Positions 55,776 through 64,000 of a stretch of 64,000 nt of DNA are shown in pieces; the stretch's first letter is position 1; each line of letters opens with the position of its first letter. The notes beneath the pieces were generated by a model. It was not told the DNA's origin. It made no database searches and worked only from the letters and a program-made list of their open reading frames with translations. Source of the DNA: Bacillus dicomae (GTDB lineage Bacteria > Bacillota > Bacilli > Bacillales > Bacillaceae_G); NCBI RefSeq assembly GCF_006494425.1, contig NZ_VHIV01000001.1, positions 558,001-622,000 of the forward strand, in the 5' to 3' direction. The translations under genes were made by a program, and so were the position numbers.

Positions 55776-56870
55776 ATGTTTACAAGTCGAGTCATAGATT
55801 TATTACAAATTAAGTATCCCATCATTCAAGCAGGTATGGCAGGTGCAATTACGACGCCAGAACTTGTTGCAGCTGTAAGTAATAGCGGAGGATTAGGAAC
55901 GCTTGGAGCAGGTTATATGAGCCCAGAACAGATCCGTGAAGCAATTTATAACATAAGGGAACTAACAGATAAGCCTTTTGGTGTAAATTTACTTTTAACG
56001 AAAGAGATACAGATCGAAGAAGAGAAGGTAAACTCGGCGAAGGTATTACTAAGCGAAGTGAATAGAGAATTCGGTATAGAGGAAGAAGAGATATTAAAGC
56101 TTCCAAAAGGCTATAAAGAACAATTACAAGTTTTATTAGAAGAAAATGTACCAGTTGTGAGTTTTGCATTTCAAACGTTAGAAAAAGAAGAAATAGATGA
56201 TTTAAAAAGAAGAGGGATAAAAGTCATCGGAACAGCTACTCATATAGAAGAGGCGAAAGTACTAGCTGAGTTAGAGGTAGATATTATTGTCGGTCAAGGT
56301 AGTGAGGCAGGAGGGCATAGAGGAACGTTTATCGGGAAAGTACAGGACGCTATGATTGGGACATTCGCATTAATTCCGCAGTTAGTAGTAGCAGTCCCGC
56401 ATATACCGATTGTTGCAGCAGGTGGTGTAATGAATGGACAAGGGCTTGTTGCGGCATTTACACTGGGGGCAGAAGCTGTTCAAATGGGATCAGCCTTTTT
56501 AACGAGTGAAGAAAGTATTGCGCATGATGTGTATAAAGAAGCGGTTTTACATAGTACAGATACGAGCACAACTGTAACTCGTGCGTTTTCCGGGAAATAT
56601 GCACGCGGTATTCGTAATGAATTTATAGAGAAACATAAAGGAAGAGAAGAAGGACTTCCGATGTATCCAGTGCAAAATGTATTAACCTCTAAAATACGTC
56701 AAGAAGCAGCAAAACAAAATAATGGAGAATATATGTCCCTTTGGGCGGGACAAGCGTCTTCATTGGCACGAATAGAATCAGCTCAGCATGTAGTGGAGAG
56801 AGTTATGAAAGAAGCAGATAACGTAATCGAACAATTACAAAATGTATATAGAAAAAGACCACTTGAATAA
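55776..56870 (+). CDS. Nitronate monooxygenase family flavoprotein
   Basis: A 364-residue TIM-barrel FMN protein: IIQAGMAGAITTPELVAAVS at the start, SNSGGLGTLGAG, VGQGSEAGGHRG and AAGGVMNGQG, which mark the NMO/2-nitropropane dioxygenase family. FabK enoyl reductases share this fold, so that alternative stays open. Two adjacent ATGs (55773, 55776) follow AGGAGGAG; the second has better spacing. Confidence 0.88.
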   Translation: MFTSRVIDLLQIKYPIIQAGMAGAITTPELVAAVSNSGGLGTLGAGYMSPEQIREAIYNIRELTDKPFGVNLLLTKEIQIEEEKVNSAKVLLSEVNREFGIEEEEILKLPKGYKEQLQVLLEENVPVVSFAFQTLEKEEIDDLKRRGIKVIGTATHIEEAKVLAELEVDIIVGQGSEAGGHRGTFIGKVQDAMIGTFALIPQLVVAVPHIPIVAAGGVMNGQGLVAAFTLGAEAVQMGSAFLTSEESIAHDVYKEAVLHSTDTSTTVTRAFSGKYARGIRNEFIEKHKGREEGLPMYPVQNVLTSKIRQEAAKQNNGEYMSLWAGQASSLARIESAQHVVERVMKEADNVIEQLQNVYRKRPLE

Positions 56871-56888
56871 TTCAAGTGGTCTTTTTCA
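56851..56888. terminator. Bidirectional terminator
   Basis: 17-bp perfect stem (56851-56867 / 56871-56887), TAA loop, between the flavoprotein gene and dltD. Confidence 0.9.
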
Positions 56889-58064
56889 TTAGTTTGCTTT
56901 ATAAAATTGTTGGATGGCTTCATCAATATAAACCCAGCCTTTCCAACCTAAGTGCATATGATCTTTTAAGAAGTATTTATCATACTCATGATTTGAGAAG
57001 TCGGCAATTGGATACCCAGCTTTCTCAATTTGCTCATGAACTTTCTTGTAGTACAATTCGCGGCGTTCTTTCGGGAAGCCAGCGTAATCGTACCAAGGAC
57101 CTTTTACAGGAACAGAGATGAAGAGTGGTTTTGCACCAGATTGTTTTAATAAATCAAGTACAATTTGTAAGTCTTCATATTCTGGAGATTGATCATAAGC
57201 ATCATTTTTTAAGTAGCCTTCACGTTGTTTTAATTTCTTCTTGATTTTACTGTTGAAGTAATCATCTTCGATACCGTATTCGTTCGATTCTGATTCTACT
57301 GCACCAGTTTGATCTGCATGTTTACGAGCCTCTTCCCAGTTCATTTGTTTTAATGAAGGGTCAAGTTTTTCTTTATGCGGTTTAATATTAAACATAGCTG
57401 TAAATAAATCTTTACGATCTAAAATGTTACGATAAATATAAGCGAAAGGTTTAGCAGCAAGTGCTTTTACTTTATGCTTTGTATCATCATAAACGATACC
57501 TTCAAGCGAAATTTTAAGCAAAGTTTCTTTTTTAACGATCTCAAAGTTTAGTAAACGTTTTGCAATTTGTTTTTTCATTTCAGGTTTCAAATCATCGTTG
57601 AAAATGAAGTGGTACCCTTGTTGTTTTGAAAAGTTAGGTGCAAAGTGTGTTTCATCAATACCTTGTGGTACAAACCATTGCGGAGAAAGAACGAATACCA
57701 TTTTCTTATCTTTCAATTGATCCATTGTAGATGCAAAGTTTAATACATGTACAAGGTCTTGTGTTCCGCCGCGTCCAAGTAGGAATGGTGTGAACCCTTC
57801 AGGCTTTACTTTGAAATAATTTGATGGATGAAAAGCATCCATACGTGCAAATTCAGATGATCCATACATCGGAAGGTATTTCGGGTCTGCTAACATCTTT
57901 TGCTGTAAAATCATACTTTGAATCTTTTCTTCTTTTAAAGAAGTGGCAGCTTGTTCTACTTTTTCATCACTTAAAAGTGGAAGTAGAAAGCGTGTTGGGA
58001 TAAGTAAGAATACAGCAAAAAGGGCCAATGCTAAAAGCATCGGACCAAATTTTGCTTTGTTCAT
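56889..58064 (-). CDS. dltD: D-alanyl-lipoteichoic acid biosynthesis protein DltD
   Basis: A 391-residue protein with an N-terminal membrane anchor and a SGNH-like extracellular domain: [12 protein letters not shown] holds the catalytic Ser, with [13 protein letters not shown] and the C-terminal [11 protein letters not shown] holding Asp and His. It moves D-alanine from carrier to lipoteichoic acid on the cell surface. It overlaps dltC by four bases and ends the dlt operon. Confidence 0.95.
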
Positions 58065-58300
58065 CGGATTTCTTCCAACTTCTTAATAACCATGTTTGGT
58101 GTAGCCCACTCGTCACGGTCAAAATCAGAAATAGAAACTTCAATATCTAAACGCTCTTGGAATTCAACTAATAAAGATACTACAGCGAAAGAATCAAGAA
58201 TACCTTCTTCAAATAATTGAACATCTAAGTTTTCTTTCACAATATCGTTTTCACATACTTCTTCTAAAATATCTAATACTTGCTCTTTGAATTCTGCCAT
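58061..58300 (-). CDS. dltC: D-alanine carrier protein DltC
   Basis: A 79-residue acyl-carrier-like protein; the serine for 4'-phosphopantetheine is in [16 protein letters not shown]. It is charged by DltA and used by DltB. AAAGGAGAT precedes the ATG, 68 bases after dltB. Confidence 0.96.
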
Positions 58301-58368
58301 TTTTAAAATCTCCTTTATATCCGAAATATATTATATGTGCAACTTCTTACTAGTATAAGAAGGGTGCA

Positions 58369-59535
58369 TTAAAAGTATCTGTTAAGGTGTCCAGAGAAAA
58401 TTAGGAAACCGAAACATACAACGTGGAACGTAATTACAATCGCAAGGACGTGTGTAAATTTATTGTTTGGCCAAAACTTATGCTTTTTGTTTTTTCGTTC
58501 GAAAATATCGAATAAAATAAACAGTGCGGCATGATATAGACCATAAATAACATACTGCGCAACAGCGCTTCCTTGGATGTGCCAAATTCCCATAATGAAG
58601 AAGTTTAAAAATGCCCCGATATACGAAATAGTGTAACGGTTCTTAATTAACTTTTTCTTCGTTGCAAAAAAGACGAAACGCATGTAAATAAAATCACGGA
58701 ACCAGAATGATAAACTCATGTGCCAGCGGTTCCAGAAGTCTTTAATATTACGACTAAGGAATGGCTTATTAAAGTTTTCAGGAGTTTTAATTCCCATCAT
58801 ATAACTGATACCAATTACGAACGCACTATAACCTGCAAAGTCAAAGAATAACTGCATGCTAGTAGCGTACATAAAAATCACATTAGATAAAAGTGTATCT
58901 TGATTGGCGAATACTGCCTTTACAAGATATGTTGTTATCAAGTGCGCGATTATAAACTTATACAGAAAACCTTGGAAAATACGGTTAAGTCCTGTATATA
59001 GTAAATTTTGATATTCCTCAGCACTAGGTGGCTTTTGGATATCTTTTTGGAATCTACGATAACGATCGATAGGTCCACTTGAAATCGCAGGGAAGAATAA
59101 AACGAATTCCCAGAAATTAAAGAAGGAAAGTTCTTTTATTAAATTATCACGAACTTCAAAGACCATTTGTACAGCTCTAAATGTTACGTAAGACATACCT
59201 GCGAAAACAATAAAATGCAATTCAGGTACAAATGGTGCGATTTTTGCCAAAATAAGTGGCAAAATCGATAAAATAACAGCTATACAAAACATGAATGTAC
59301 TATTGTTTTGTTTTCTTAAAAGTAAATAGCCTTTAATAAGGGCATATTGCCAAATAATAAATGCGGCTAACATAATCGCTTGCTTCGGTTTATCCGAGAA
59401 GATAATAGCAATCATGACTAATGTTAAAAATGCATTATATTTGCGCAACATTTTACCTTTAAATCCAGCTATGATAGTAGGTATTAATAAAATGCCCACT
59501 ATAGCGAAAAAATAAAATGATCCATATGCGGTCAT
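58369..59535 (-). CDS. dltB: D-alanyl transfer protein DltB (MBOAT)
   Basis: A 388-residue membrane-bound O-acyltransferase with about eleven hydrophobic segments. The catalytic histidine is in [12 protein letters not shown] near residue 290; upstream is [18 protein letters not shown], the conserved MBOAT block. It moves D-alanine across the membrane together with DltC and DltX. It overlaps dltA by four bases. Confidence 0.95.
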   Translation of the reverse strand: MTAYGSFYFFAIVGILLIPTIIAGFKGKMLRKYNAFLTLVMIAIIFSDKPKQAIMLAAFIIWQYALIKGYLLLRKQNNSTFMFCIAVILSILPLILAKIAPFVPELHFIVFAGMSYVTFRAVQMVFEVRDNLIKELSFFNFWEFVLFFPAISSGPIDRYRRFQKDIQKPPSAEEYQNLLYTGLNRIFQGFLYKFIIAHLITTYLVKAVFANQDTLLSNVIFMYATSMQLFFDFAGYSAFVIGISYMMGIKTPENFNKPFLSRNIKDFWNRWHMSLSFWFRDFIYMRFVFFATKKKLIKNRYTISYIGAFLNFFIMGIWHIQGSAVAQYVIYGLYHAALFILFDIFERKNKKHKFWPNNKFTHVLAIVITFHVVCFGFLIFSGHLNRYF

Positions 59536-61046
59536 GCTGTAACCTCACTCAATAATTTTTTGCGATCTACCTTTCCATTTGGTGTCATTGGAATAGAAGA
59601 TTGATACATGAATTTACGTGGAATCATGTAGTTTGGTAATCGCTCATTGAGTTCTTTTTTGATTGCAGATGTTAATTTGAATTCTTTTTCAAATGAATGT
59701 TCTCCAGGAACAACAACCGCTAATAAATAATCGTATTTCTCACCTTTTTTAATTGGAACGATAACTGCACCTTCTACGTAAGAACACGCACGAAGGTGAT
59801 GCTCAATTTCTTCTAATTCCATTCGATAACCATGCAGCTTAATTTGGAAATCAAGACGACCATTATAGAATAGAAGACCATTTTCAACATAGCCAGCATC
59901 GCCTGTTTTATAGGCGCGCTCACCGTCAATCATAGTAAATGCTTTTTCTGTTAATTCAGGGCTTCCTAAATATCCAACGCTTACGCTTGGACCAACAATT
60001 ACGATTTCACCTTTTTCACCATCAGGTGCAATCGTGCCATCTTCTTTCATAATAAGAAGGCGGCAATCTGATTTACAGTAACCAACTGGAAGTGATTTGT
60101 ATTGATTAAGCACTTCTTCTGTAACGTGAATACCTGTTACAGCTACAGTAGCTTCTGTTGGACCGTACGTATTCATAATTGTTGCTTTTGGGAAACGCTC
60201 AATTAATTTTCTAGCTACTTCATTTGGTAACACTTCACCGCAGAATAAGAATGTTTTCATGTTTGGTAGCATACTCTCAGAGAAAGATGCTTCCATTAAA
60301 CACATCTCTGCGAAAGATGGTGTTGAAGTCCATACTTGTATATCCGATTGCTCTAAAGAAGCAAACAAGTCTTTTGGACGTGCAATCATATCTTTATCGA
60401 TTGCCCAAAGTGTACCACCTGTTACTAATGATGGGTAAATATCCATGACAGATAAATCGAATGAGAAAGGTGCTTGGTTTAAGAATACTTGCCCTGTTTG
60501 TAAGTTGAAATCTTCTACAGCCCATTTTGTAAAGCTTACAAGGCAGTTATAAGTAATCTGAACCCCTTTCGGATTACCTGTGCTTCCTGATGTGTAAATA
60601 ATGTAGAAGTTCTCATCACCTTTTACCGCATGTTCAGGATTTGGAGTGTCCCCTTTATGAGTAAAGAAAATATCTTTTAAGTTGTCTTCACTTACAATGC
60701 GAACTGGTAAATCAGTTACAGTTACTTCTGTACCTGATAAAAGTAATTTCGCACCAGAATTTTCAGCGATACGTTGTACACGATCAGCTGGGATAGATAA
60801 ATCTACAGGAATATAAGCATGTCCAGCTTTTACACATCCTAAAAAGTTAATAATCATTTCAGGTTGCATATGGCCATACACCATAATTGGTGAACGATCA
60901 TCTGGATACTCAGAAGAAATCCAATGTGCTAACGCATCAGAATCTTCCTTTAATTGTTTGTACGTAATTTTCGCATCTCGCCAAACAAAAGCAGTTTGAT
61001 CAGGCGTTTCAATAGCCCACTTTTCAATTTGTTCTAATAACTTCAT
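59532..61046 (-). CDS. dltA: D-alanine--D-alanyl carrier protein ligase DltA
   Basis: A 504-residue ANL-superfamily adenylating enzyme: P-loop [13 protein letters not shown] near residue 153, [24 protein letters not shown] and the C-terminal catalytic lysine in [13 protein letters not shown]. It activates D-alanine and loads DltC. It follows dltX after 12 bases. Confidence 0.96.
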   Translation of the reverse strand: MKLLEQIEKWAIETPDQTAFVWRDAKITYKQLKEDSDALAHWISSEYPDDRSPIMVYGHMQPEMIINFLGCVKAGHAYIPVDLSIPADRVQRIAENSGAKLLLSGTEVTVTDLPVRIVSEDNLKDIFFTHKGDTPNPEHAVKGDENFYIIYTSGSTGNPKGVQITYNCLVSFTKWAVEDFNLQTGQVFLNQAPFSFDLSVMDIYPSLVTGGTLWAIDKDMIARPKDLFASLEQSDIQVWTSTPSFAEMCLMEASFSESMLPNMKTFLFCGEVLPNEVARKLIERFPKATIMNTYGPTEATVAVTGIHVTEEVLNQYKSLPVGYCKSDCRLLIMKEDGTIAPDGEKGEIVIVGPSVSVGYLGSPELTEKAFTMIDGERAYKTGDAGYVENGLLFYNGRLDFQIKLHGYRMELEEIEHHLRACSYVEGAVIVPIKKGEKYDYLLAVVVPGEHSFEKEFKLTSAIKKELNERLPNYMIPRKFMYQSSIPMTPNGKVDRKKLLSEVTA

Positions 61047-61058
61047 AACGTTCCCACC

Positions 61059-61205
61059 CTAAAATTCGTTGTAAATAAATGTACTTGTGTTTGTATCATG
61101 GAATCCATACAACCAAAGTAATGCAAATAAAATTGCAAGGTAATAAACCGTCTTTGCAACCCATTGTGTGAGTGGTCGAGACCATATCTCTTTTAATCTT
61201 TCCAT
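61059..61205 (-). CDS. dltX: DltX, small membrane protein of the dlt operon
   Basis: A 48-residue single-pass protein (starting MERLKEIWSRPLTQW) with a helix VYYLAILFALLWLYGF and a conserved short C-terminal TFIYNEF motif, the DltX hallmark. It is needed with DltB and DltD for D-alanylation. ATG 61205 follows GAGAGGGA. Confidence 0.93.
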   Translation of the reverse strand: MERLKEIWSRPLTQWVAKTVYYLAILFALLWLYGFHDTNTSTFIYNEF

Positions 61206-61541
61206 GTCTTTCCCTCTCTTAATGAAATAATAGCTCTTTGTAGGTATCATGTCCTACATTATTGTGAAAAAAACGAAATTCCACATTTTAGGTAAAAATA
61301 AGTCAAAAGGCTCTTTTCTGATATTAGCACTAAATACTAAAAAAGAAAATCCCTAACTTAGCAATTATATTACATTCAGCATGAATTTGTAATGGGTTTG
61401 ACATGTAAATAGGAAGCGGATTGTGTGAATGTATAAAAGTGGCCTGGAAGAATGTATAGAAATGCAATATTTATTTGTATCTTTCAATCCTTCATAGTTA
61501 ATTTATGAAGTGCTAAAGTTTCTTAAAAGGAGGAATTTCTG
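61206..61541. other. Divergent intergenic region, dltX / amidohydrolase
   Basis: AT-rich, no credible gene. TTGACT (minus, about 61305) and TTGACA (plus, about 61398) are the only promoter-like hexamers, and neither has a good -10 partner. The dlt promoter must lie here. Confidence 0.35.
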
Positions 61542-62711
61542 ATGAAGAGCGTGTGGAAGGATCTTATTTCAGAAGAAAACATTTTGAAATGGAGACGACA
61601 TTTTCATAAGTATCCGGAATTATCATTTCATGAAAAAGAAACTTCGCAATTTATATATGATACATTATGCTCATTTTCTTCTTTTGAAGTAACGAGACCG
61701 ACGAAGTATAGTGTACTAGCAATTAAAAGAGGAACGGAGCAAGGGAAAGTGATTGCAATTCGAGCTGATATAGATGCTTTGCCAATTCAAGAGGAGACAA
61801 GTAAGTCTTATACGTCTGTGAATAAAGGAGTGATGCATGCATGTGGGCACGATGCTCACGCAGCTATTTTGTTAAGTACAGCAGAGGTGCTATCAAATAT
61901 AAAGGAAGATTTTGCAGGTGAGATTCGTCTATTCTTTCAGCATGCAGAAGAGGTGTATCCTGGAGGGGGACAAGAAATGGTTGAGGCAGGTGTAATGGAT
62001 GATGTTGATTATGTAATAGGTTTACACGTTATGTCAGGACTTGAGAGCGGGAAGATAGGTATTGCGTATGGGCCGATGATGGCGGCACCAGACGTATTTA
62101 CGGTTGAAATTCAAGGGAAAGGAGGGCATGCAGCAAGGCCAGAAGAAACGATAGATCCTATTGCTATCGGAGCACAGATTATTACAAATTTACAACATAT
62201 CGTATCAAGAAATACAAGTGCTTTCATGCAAAGAGTCGTTTCAGTTACGCAGTTTCATGGGGGAATGGCTGATAATATTATTCCTAGCGCAGCAACTTTA
62301 ATGGGAACTGTTCGTTCATTTAATCAAGCATTAAGGATAGAAGCCGAAGAGAAAATCGAGAAAATTGTGAAAGGAATTACAGAAGCACATGGAGGGGCGT
62401 ATACATATACGTATCGATATGGATATGATCCAGTTATTAATGATGAATATATTACGAAAGTAGTAGAAGAAAGTGCACTACATTTGTTTGGGAATGAGCG
62501 CGTTGAGAAGCTTGAACCTTCTATGGGAGGAGAAGATTTTTCAGCATATTTAAGAAAAGCACCGGGTTGCTTCATTAAATTGGGGACAGGGAATGAAAAG
62601 ATAGATACTTGCTATCCTCATCATCATCCAAAATTTGATGTAGATGAATCAGCTCTCATTTATGGAGTGGAATTATTTTTAGAAACAACGATGAGGTTAC
62701 TGAAATCATAG
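61542..62711 (+). CDS. M20-family amidohydrolase
   Basis: A 389-residue zinc amidohydrolase of the AmhX/hippurate hydrolase type: ACGHDAHAAIL near residue 105, the HAEEVYPGGGQEM block with the catalytic Glu, DVFTVEIQGKGGHAARPE of the dimer domain and MGGEDFSAYL. It removes acyl groups from amino acids or peptides. TAAAAGGAGGAA precedes the ATG. Monocistronic with a terminator at 62721. Confidence 0.9.
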   Translation: MKSVWKDLISEENILKWRRHFHKYPELSFHEKETSQFIYDTLCSFSSFEVTRPTKYSVLAIKRGTEQGKVIAIRADIDALPIQEETSKSYTSVNKGVMHACGHDAHAAILLSTAEVLSNIKEDFAGEIRLFFQHAEEVYPGGGQEMVEAGVMDDVDYVIGLHVMSGLESGKIGIAYGPMMAAPDVFTVEIQGKGGHAARPEETIDPIAIGAQIITNLQHIVSRNTSAFMQRVVSVTQFHGGMADNIIPSAATLMGTVRSFNQALRIEAEEKIEKIVKGITEAHGGAYTYTYRYGYDPVINDEYITKVVEESALHLFGNERVEKLEPSMGGEDFSAYLRKAPGCFIKLGTGNEKIDTCYPHHHPKFDVDESALIYGVELFLETTMRLLKS

Positions 62712-62720
62712 AAAAGTATA

Positions 62721-62755
62721 AAAAAAGGCAACTGCGCTCTATCGCAGTTGCTTTT
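62721..62755 (+). terminator. Terminator of the amidohydrolase
   Basis: GCAACTGCG / CGCAGTTGC stem with A run before and T run after. Confidence 0.85.
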
Positions 62756-62862
62756 ATTTCTTTCCGTCAGAGAGGGCTGAGAAAGAACTATGCTCATTTA
62801 TAGTATATGAATAGTCAACGGACAAGCTTGTACATTTTAATCATTTTTTTAAAAATAGTTAT

Positions 62863-62921
62863 TGACAATGATTATCAACGTCAATTAATCTAAATATAGT
62901 TGAAATTGATAATTATTATCA
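62863..62921 (+). promoter_or_regulatory. Two Fur boxes upstream of the flavodoxin operon
   Basis: TGACAATGATTATCA (62863-62877, one mismatch) and TGATAATTATTATCA (62907-62921, perfect 7-1-7) match the Fur consensus. TTGACA (62862-62867) overlaps the first. Iron should repress the downstream genes. Confidence 0.85.
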
Positions 62922-62937
62922 ATAGGATGGATGCGAC

Positions 62938-63114
62938 ATGTTAATGAGAAAAAAATTTCACCTTCTACGGAGGGAATTAAAAGATAAAAATAAAGAAGTT
63001 GATCAGCATATGGAATGGCAACGAAATGTAATTCGTTCTGAATATGTAAATGAGAAGAAGAGCATTCAAACAGAAAAAAAGATACAAAGTAAAGGGAGAG
63101 GTTCAGTTGAGTAA
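62938..63114 (+). CDS. Fur-controlled small basic protein, 58 aa
   Basis: A frame starts at ATG 62938 (or 62944) downstream of AGGATGG and encodes a lysine- and arginine-rich helical protein (MLMRKKFHLLRRELKDKNKE...). It lies directly after two Fur boxes and overlaps the flavodoxin start by eight bases. B. subtilis has Fur-controlled small basic proteins (FbpA, FbpB, FbpC) that help an iron-sparing sRNA, but I see no clear sequence match. Confidence 0.65.
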   Translation: MLMRKKFHLLRRELKDKNKEVDQHMEWQRNVIRSEYVNEKKSIQTEKKIQSKGRGSVE

Positions 63115-63553
63115 GTTAGTAATGATTTTTGCAAGTATGAGTGGAAATACAGAGGAAATGGCTGATCATATTGCCGGTGCAATTCGTGAAACAGAAAATG
63201 AAATTGAAGTTATTGATATTATGGATTCACCTGAAGCTTCTATATTAGATCAGTATGATGGAATTATTTTAGGGGCATACACTTGGGGAGATGGTGACCT
63301 TCCTGATGATTTCTTAGATTTTTATGACGCAATGGATTCTATTGATTTAACTGGGAAAAAAGCGGCAGTGTTCGGATCATGTGATTCGGCTTATCCGAAA
63401 TACGGCGTGGCAGTTGACATTTTAATAGAAAAGCTACAAGAACGCGGTGCATCGGTTGTGTTAGAAGGATTAAAAGTAGAATTAACGCCAGAAGATGAAG
63501 ATGTAGAAAAATGTTTACAGTTTGGAGCTGAATTTGTAAAACACCTTTCTTAA
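63107..63553 (+). CDS. Flavodoxin (YkuN/YkuP type)
   Basis: A 148-residue short-chain flavodoxin: FMN phosphate loop FASMSGNTEEMA at the N-terminus, GAYTWGDGDLPDD and VFGSCDSAYPKY. Under iron limitation it would replace ferredoxin; the Fur boxes upstream fit. TTG 63107 lies five bases after AAAGGGAGAGG and overlaps the small basic gene, so translation may be coupled. Confidence 0.92.
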   Translation: MSKLVMIFASMSGNTEEMADHIAGAIRETENEIEVIDIMDSPEASILDQYDGIILGAYTWGDGDLPDDFLDFYDAMDSIDLTGKKAAVFGSCDSAYPKYGVAVDILIEKLQERGASVVLEGLKVELTPEDEDVEKCLQFGAEFVKHLS

Positions 63554-63577
63554 TGGCAGAAGGGAGATGAAGAGCAA

Positions 63578-64000
63578 GTGCATGAGAAAATCGCAATCAA
63601 AACGATGACAGATTATCATTTGTATGATTTTATGCGTTGTCCGCATAAATTTTATTTTCGTCATATAAAAAGAAGAGAACCTTCTTCGTTTGAATGGCAA
63701 CAAATCGCACAAATGATTGTGAATCGAATTATTAACGAATATTACACGCTACCTGCGGGCCAACAAACGAAAATTGTACTTTTAATATTAATAGAAAAGT
63801 ATTGGAAAAAAGTAAGGGTTAATATGTTTGCTTCGAAGACGGAGTATTATATTGTGTTAGCGAAGTTAACGGATCACTTATTACAGTTTGTTGAAAGAGA
63901 TGATAGTCAGACACCGCCGTTATTTTTATATGAAAAATTTCAAACATATATGGAAGAGTTAGGTGTCCACATGTCATTGACATTAGAAGTTGGTGAGTGG
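63578..64000 (+). CDS. PD-(D/E)XK nuclease-like protein, cut by window end
   Basis: A frame from GTG 63578 (after GGGAGATG) is open to the last base. The N-terminus MTDYHLYDFMRCPHKFYFRH resembles the start of RecB/AddB-type PD-(D/E)XK domains (S..L..Y..CP..F). The catalytic residues should be beyond the window, so the nuclease call is provisional. Confidence 0.6.
   Translation, partial: MHEKIAIKTMTDYHLYDFMRCPHKFYFRHIKRREPSSFEWQQIAQMIVNRIINEYYTLPAGQQTKIVLLILIEKYWKKVRVNMFASKTEYYIVLAKLTDHLLQFVERDDSQTPPLFLYEKFQTYMEELGVHMSLTLEVGEW

Overview
The window looks like chromosome of the Bacillus cereus group (B. cereus / B. anthracis / B. thuringiensis). The basis is content: a low-GC Gram-positive gene set, spore genes, the type IV polyhydroxyalkanoate cluster phaJPQ/phaRBC, an IlsA-type NEAT-LRR-SLH surface protein, a 2-aminoethylphosphonate operon, two sporulation-type histidine kinases and a dltXABCD operon. 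I see no rRNA, tRNA, insertion sequence, prophage or CRISPR array. It reads as ordinary core chromosome with many small operons and clear regulatory sites.

Layout. 1-5.3 kb: 3' part of a sensor kinase, then lutR and the L-lactate utilisation operon lutABC. 5.3-10.2 kb: prepilin peptidase, a lone receiver-like protein, a formate/nitrite channel behind Fnr- and CcpA-like sites, a TerC protein behind a yybP-ykoY (Mn2+) riboswitch, a KtrB-type K+ channel and a spore SASP. 10.3-14.7 kb: the PHA cluster, divergent around phaQ/phaR. 14.7-18 kb: FAD oxidase, second Ktr channel, small genes. 18.2-26 kb: 2-aminoethylphosphonate import and degradation (SBP, ATPase, fused permease, PhnX, PhnW), a saccharopine-dehydrogenase-like enzyme and a DeoR regulator. 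26.3-30.4 kb: Fur-controlled ilsA, then a degenerate class II aldolase and a CBS-ACT protein, both behind cre-like sites. 30.4-38 kb: polysaccharide deacetylase, Spo0E-like phosphatase, two sporulation-type kinases, MarR regulator, PepF, DinB. 38-41 kb: preQ1 riboswitch and queCDEF. 41-43.4 kb: small and unrecognised genes. 43.8-47.4 kb: nrdIEF (class Ib ribonucleotide reductase) behind paired NrdR boxes. 47.5-52.4 kb: a YtrA-type regulator with two ABC modules under a striking operator, then a CPBP protease fused to an AbrB-like domain. 52.4-56.9 kb: Lrp regulator divergent from an AhpD-like/cysteine-hydrolase pair, SseB-like protein, LD-carboxypeptidase, nitronate monooxygenase. 56.9-61.2 kb: dltXABCD. 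61.5-64 kb: M20 amidohydrolase, a Fur-controlled small basic protein plus flavodoxin, and the start of a PD-(D/E)XK-type protein cut by the window end.

Shared logic. Carbon and redox control recurs (LutR operator; cre-like sites at four promoters; a Fnr-like site). Iron control covers ilsA and the flavodoxin operon, and metal or cofactor riboswitches control terC and que. The best candidates for undescribed biology are the CPBP-AbrB fusion, the saccharopine-dehydrogenase-like member of the phosphonate operon, the metal-ligand-less class II aldolase homologue, the short leader ORFs before lutA and the MarR gene, and the Fur-controlled small basic protein. Gene functions are assigned from recognised motifs and family knowledge; no database search was run.
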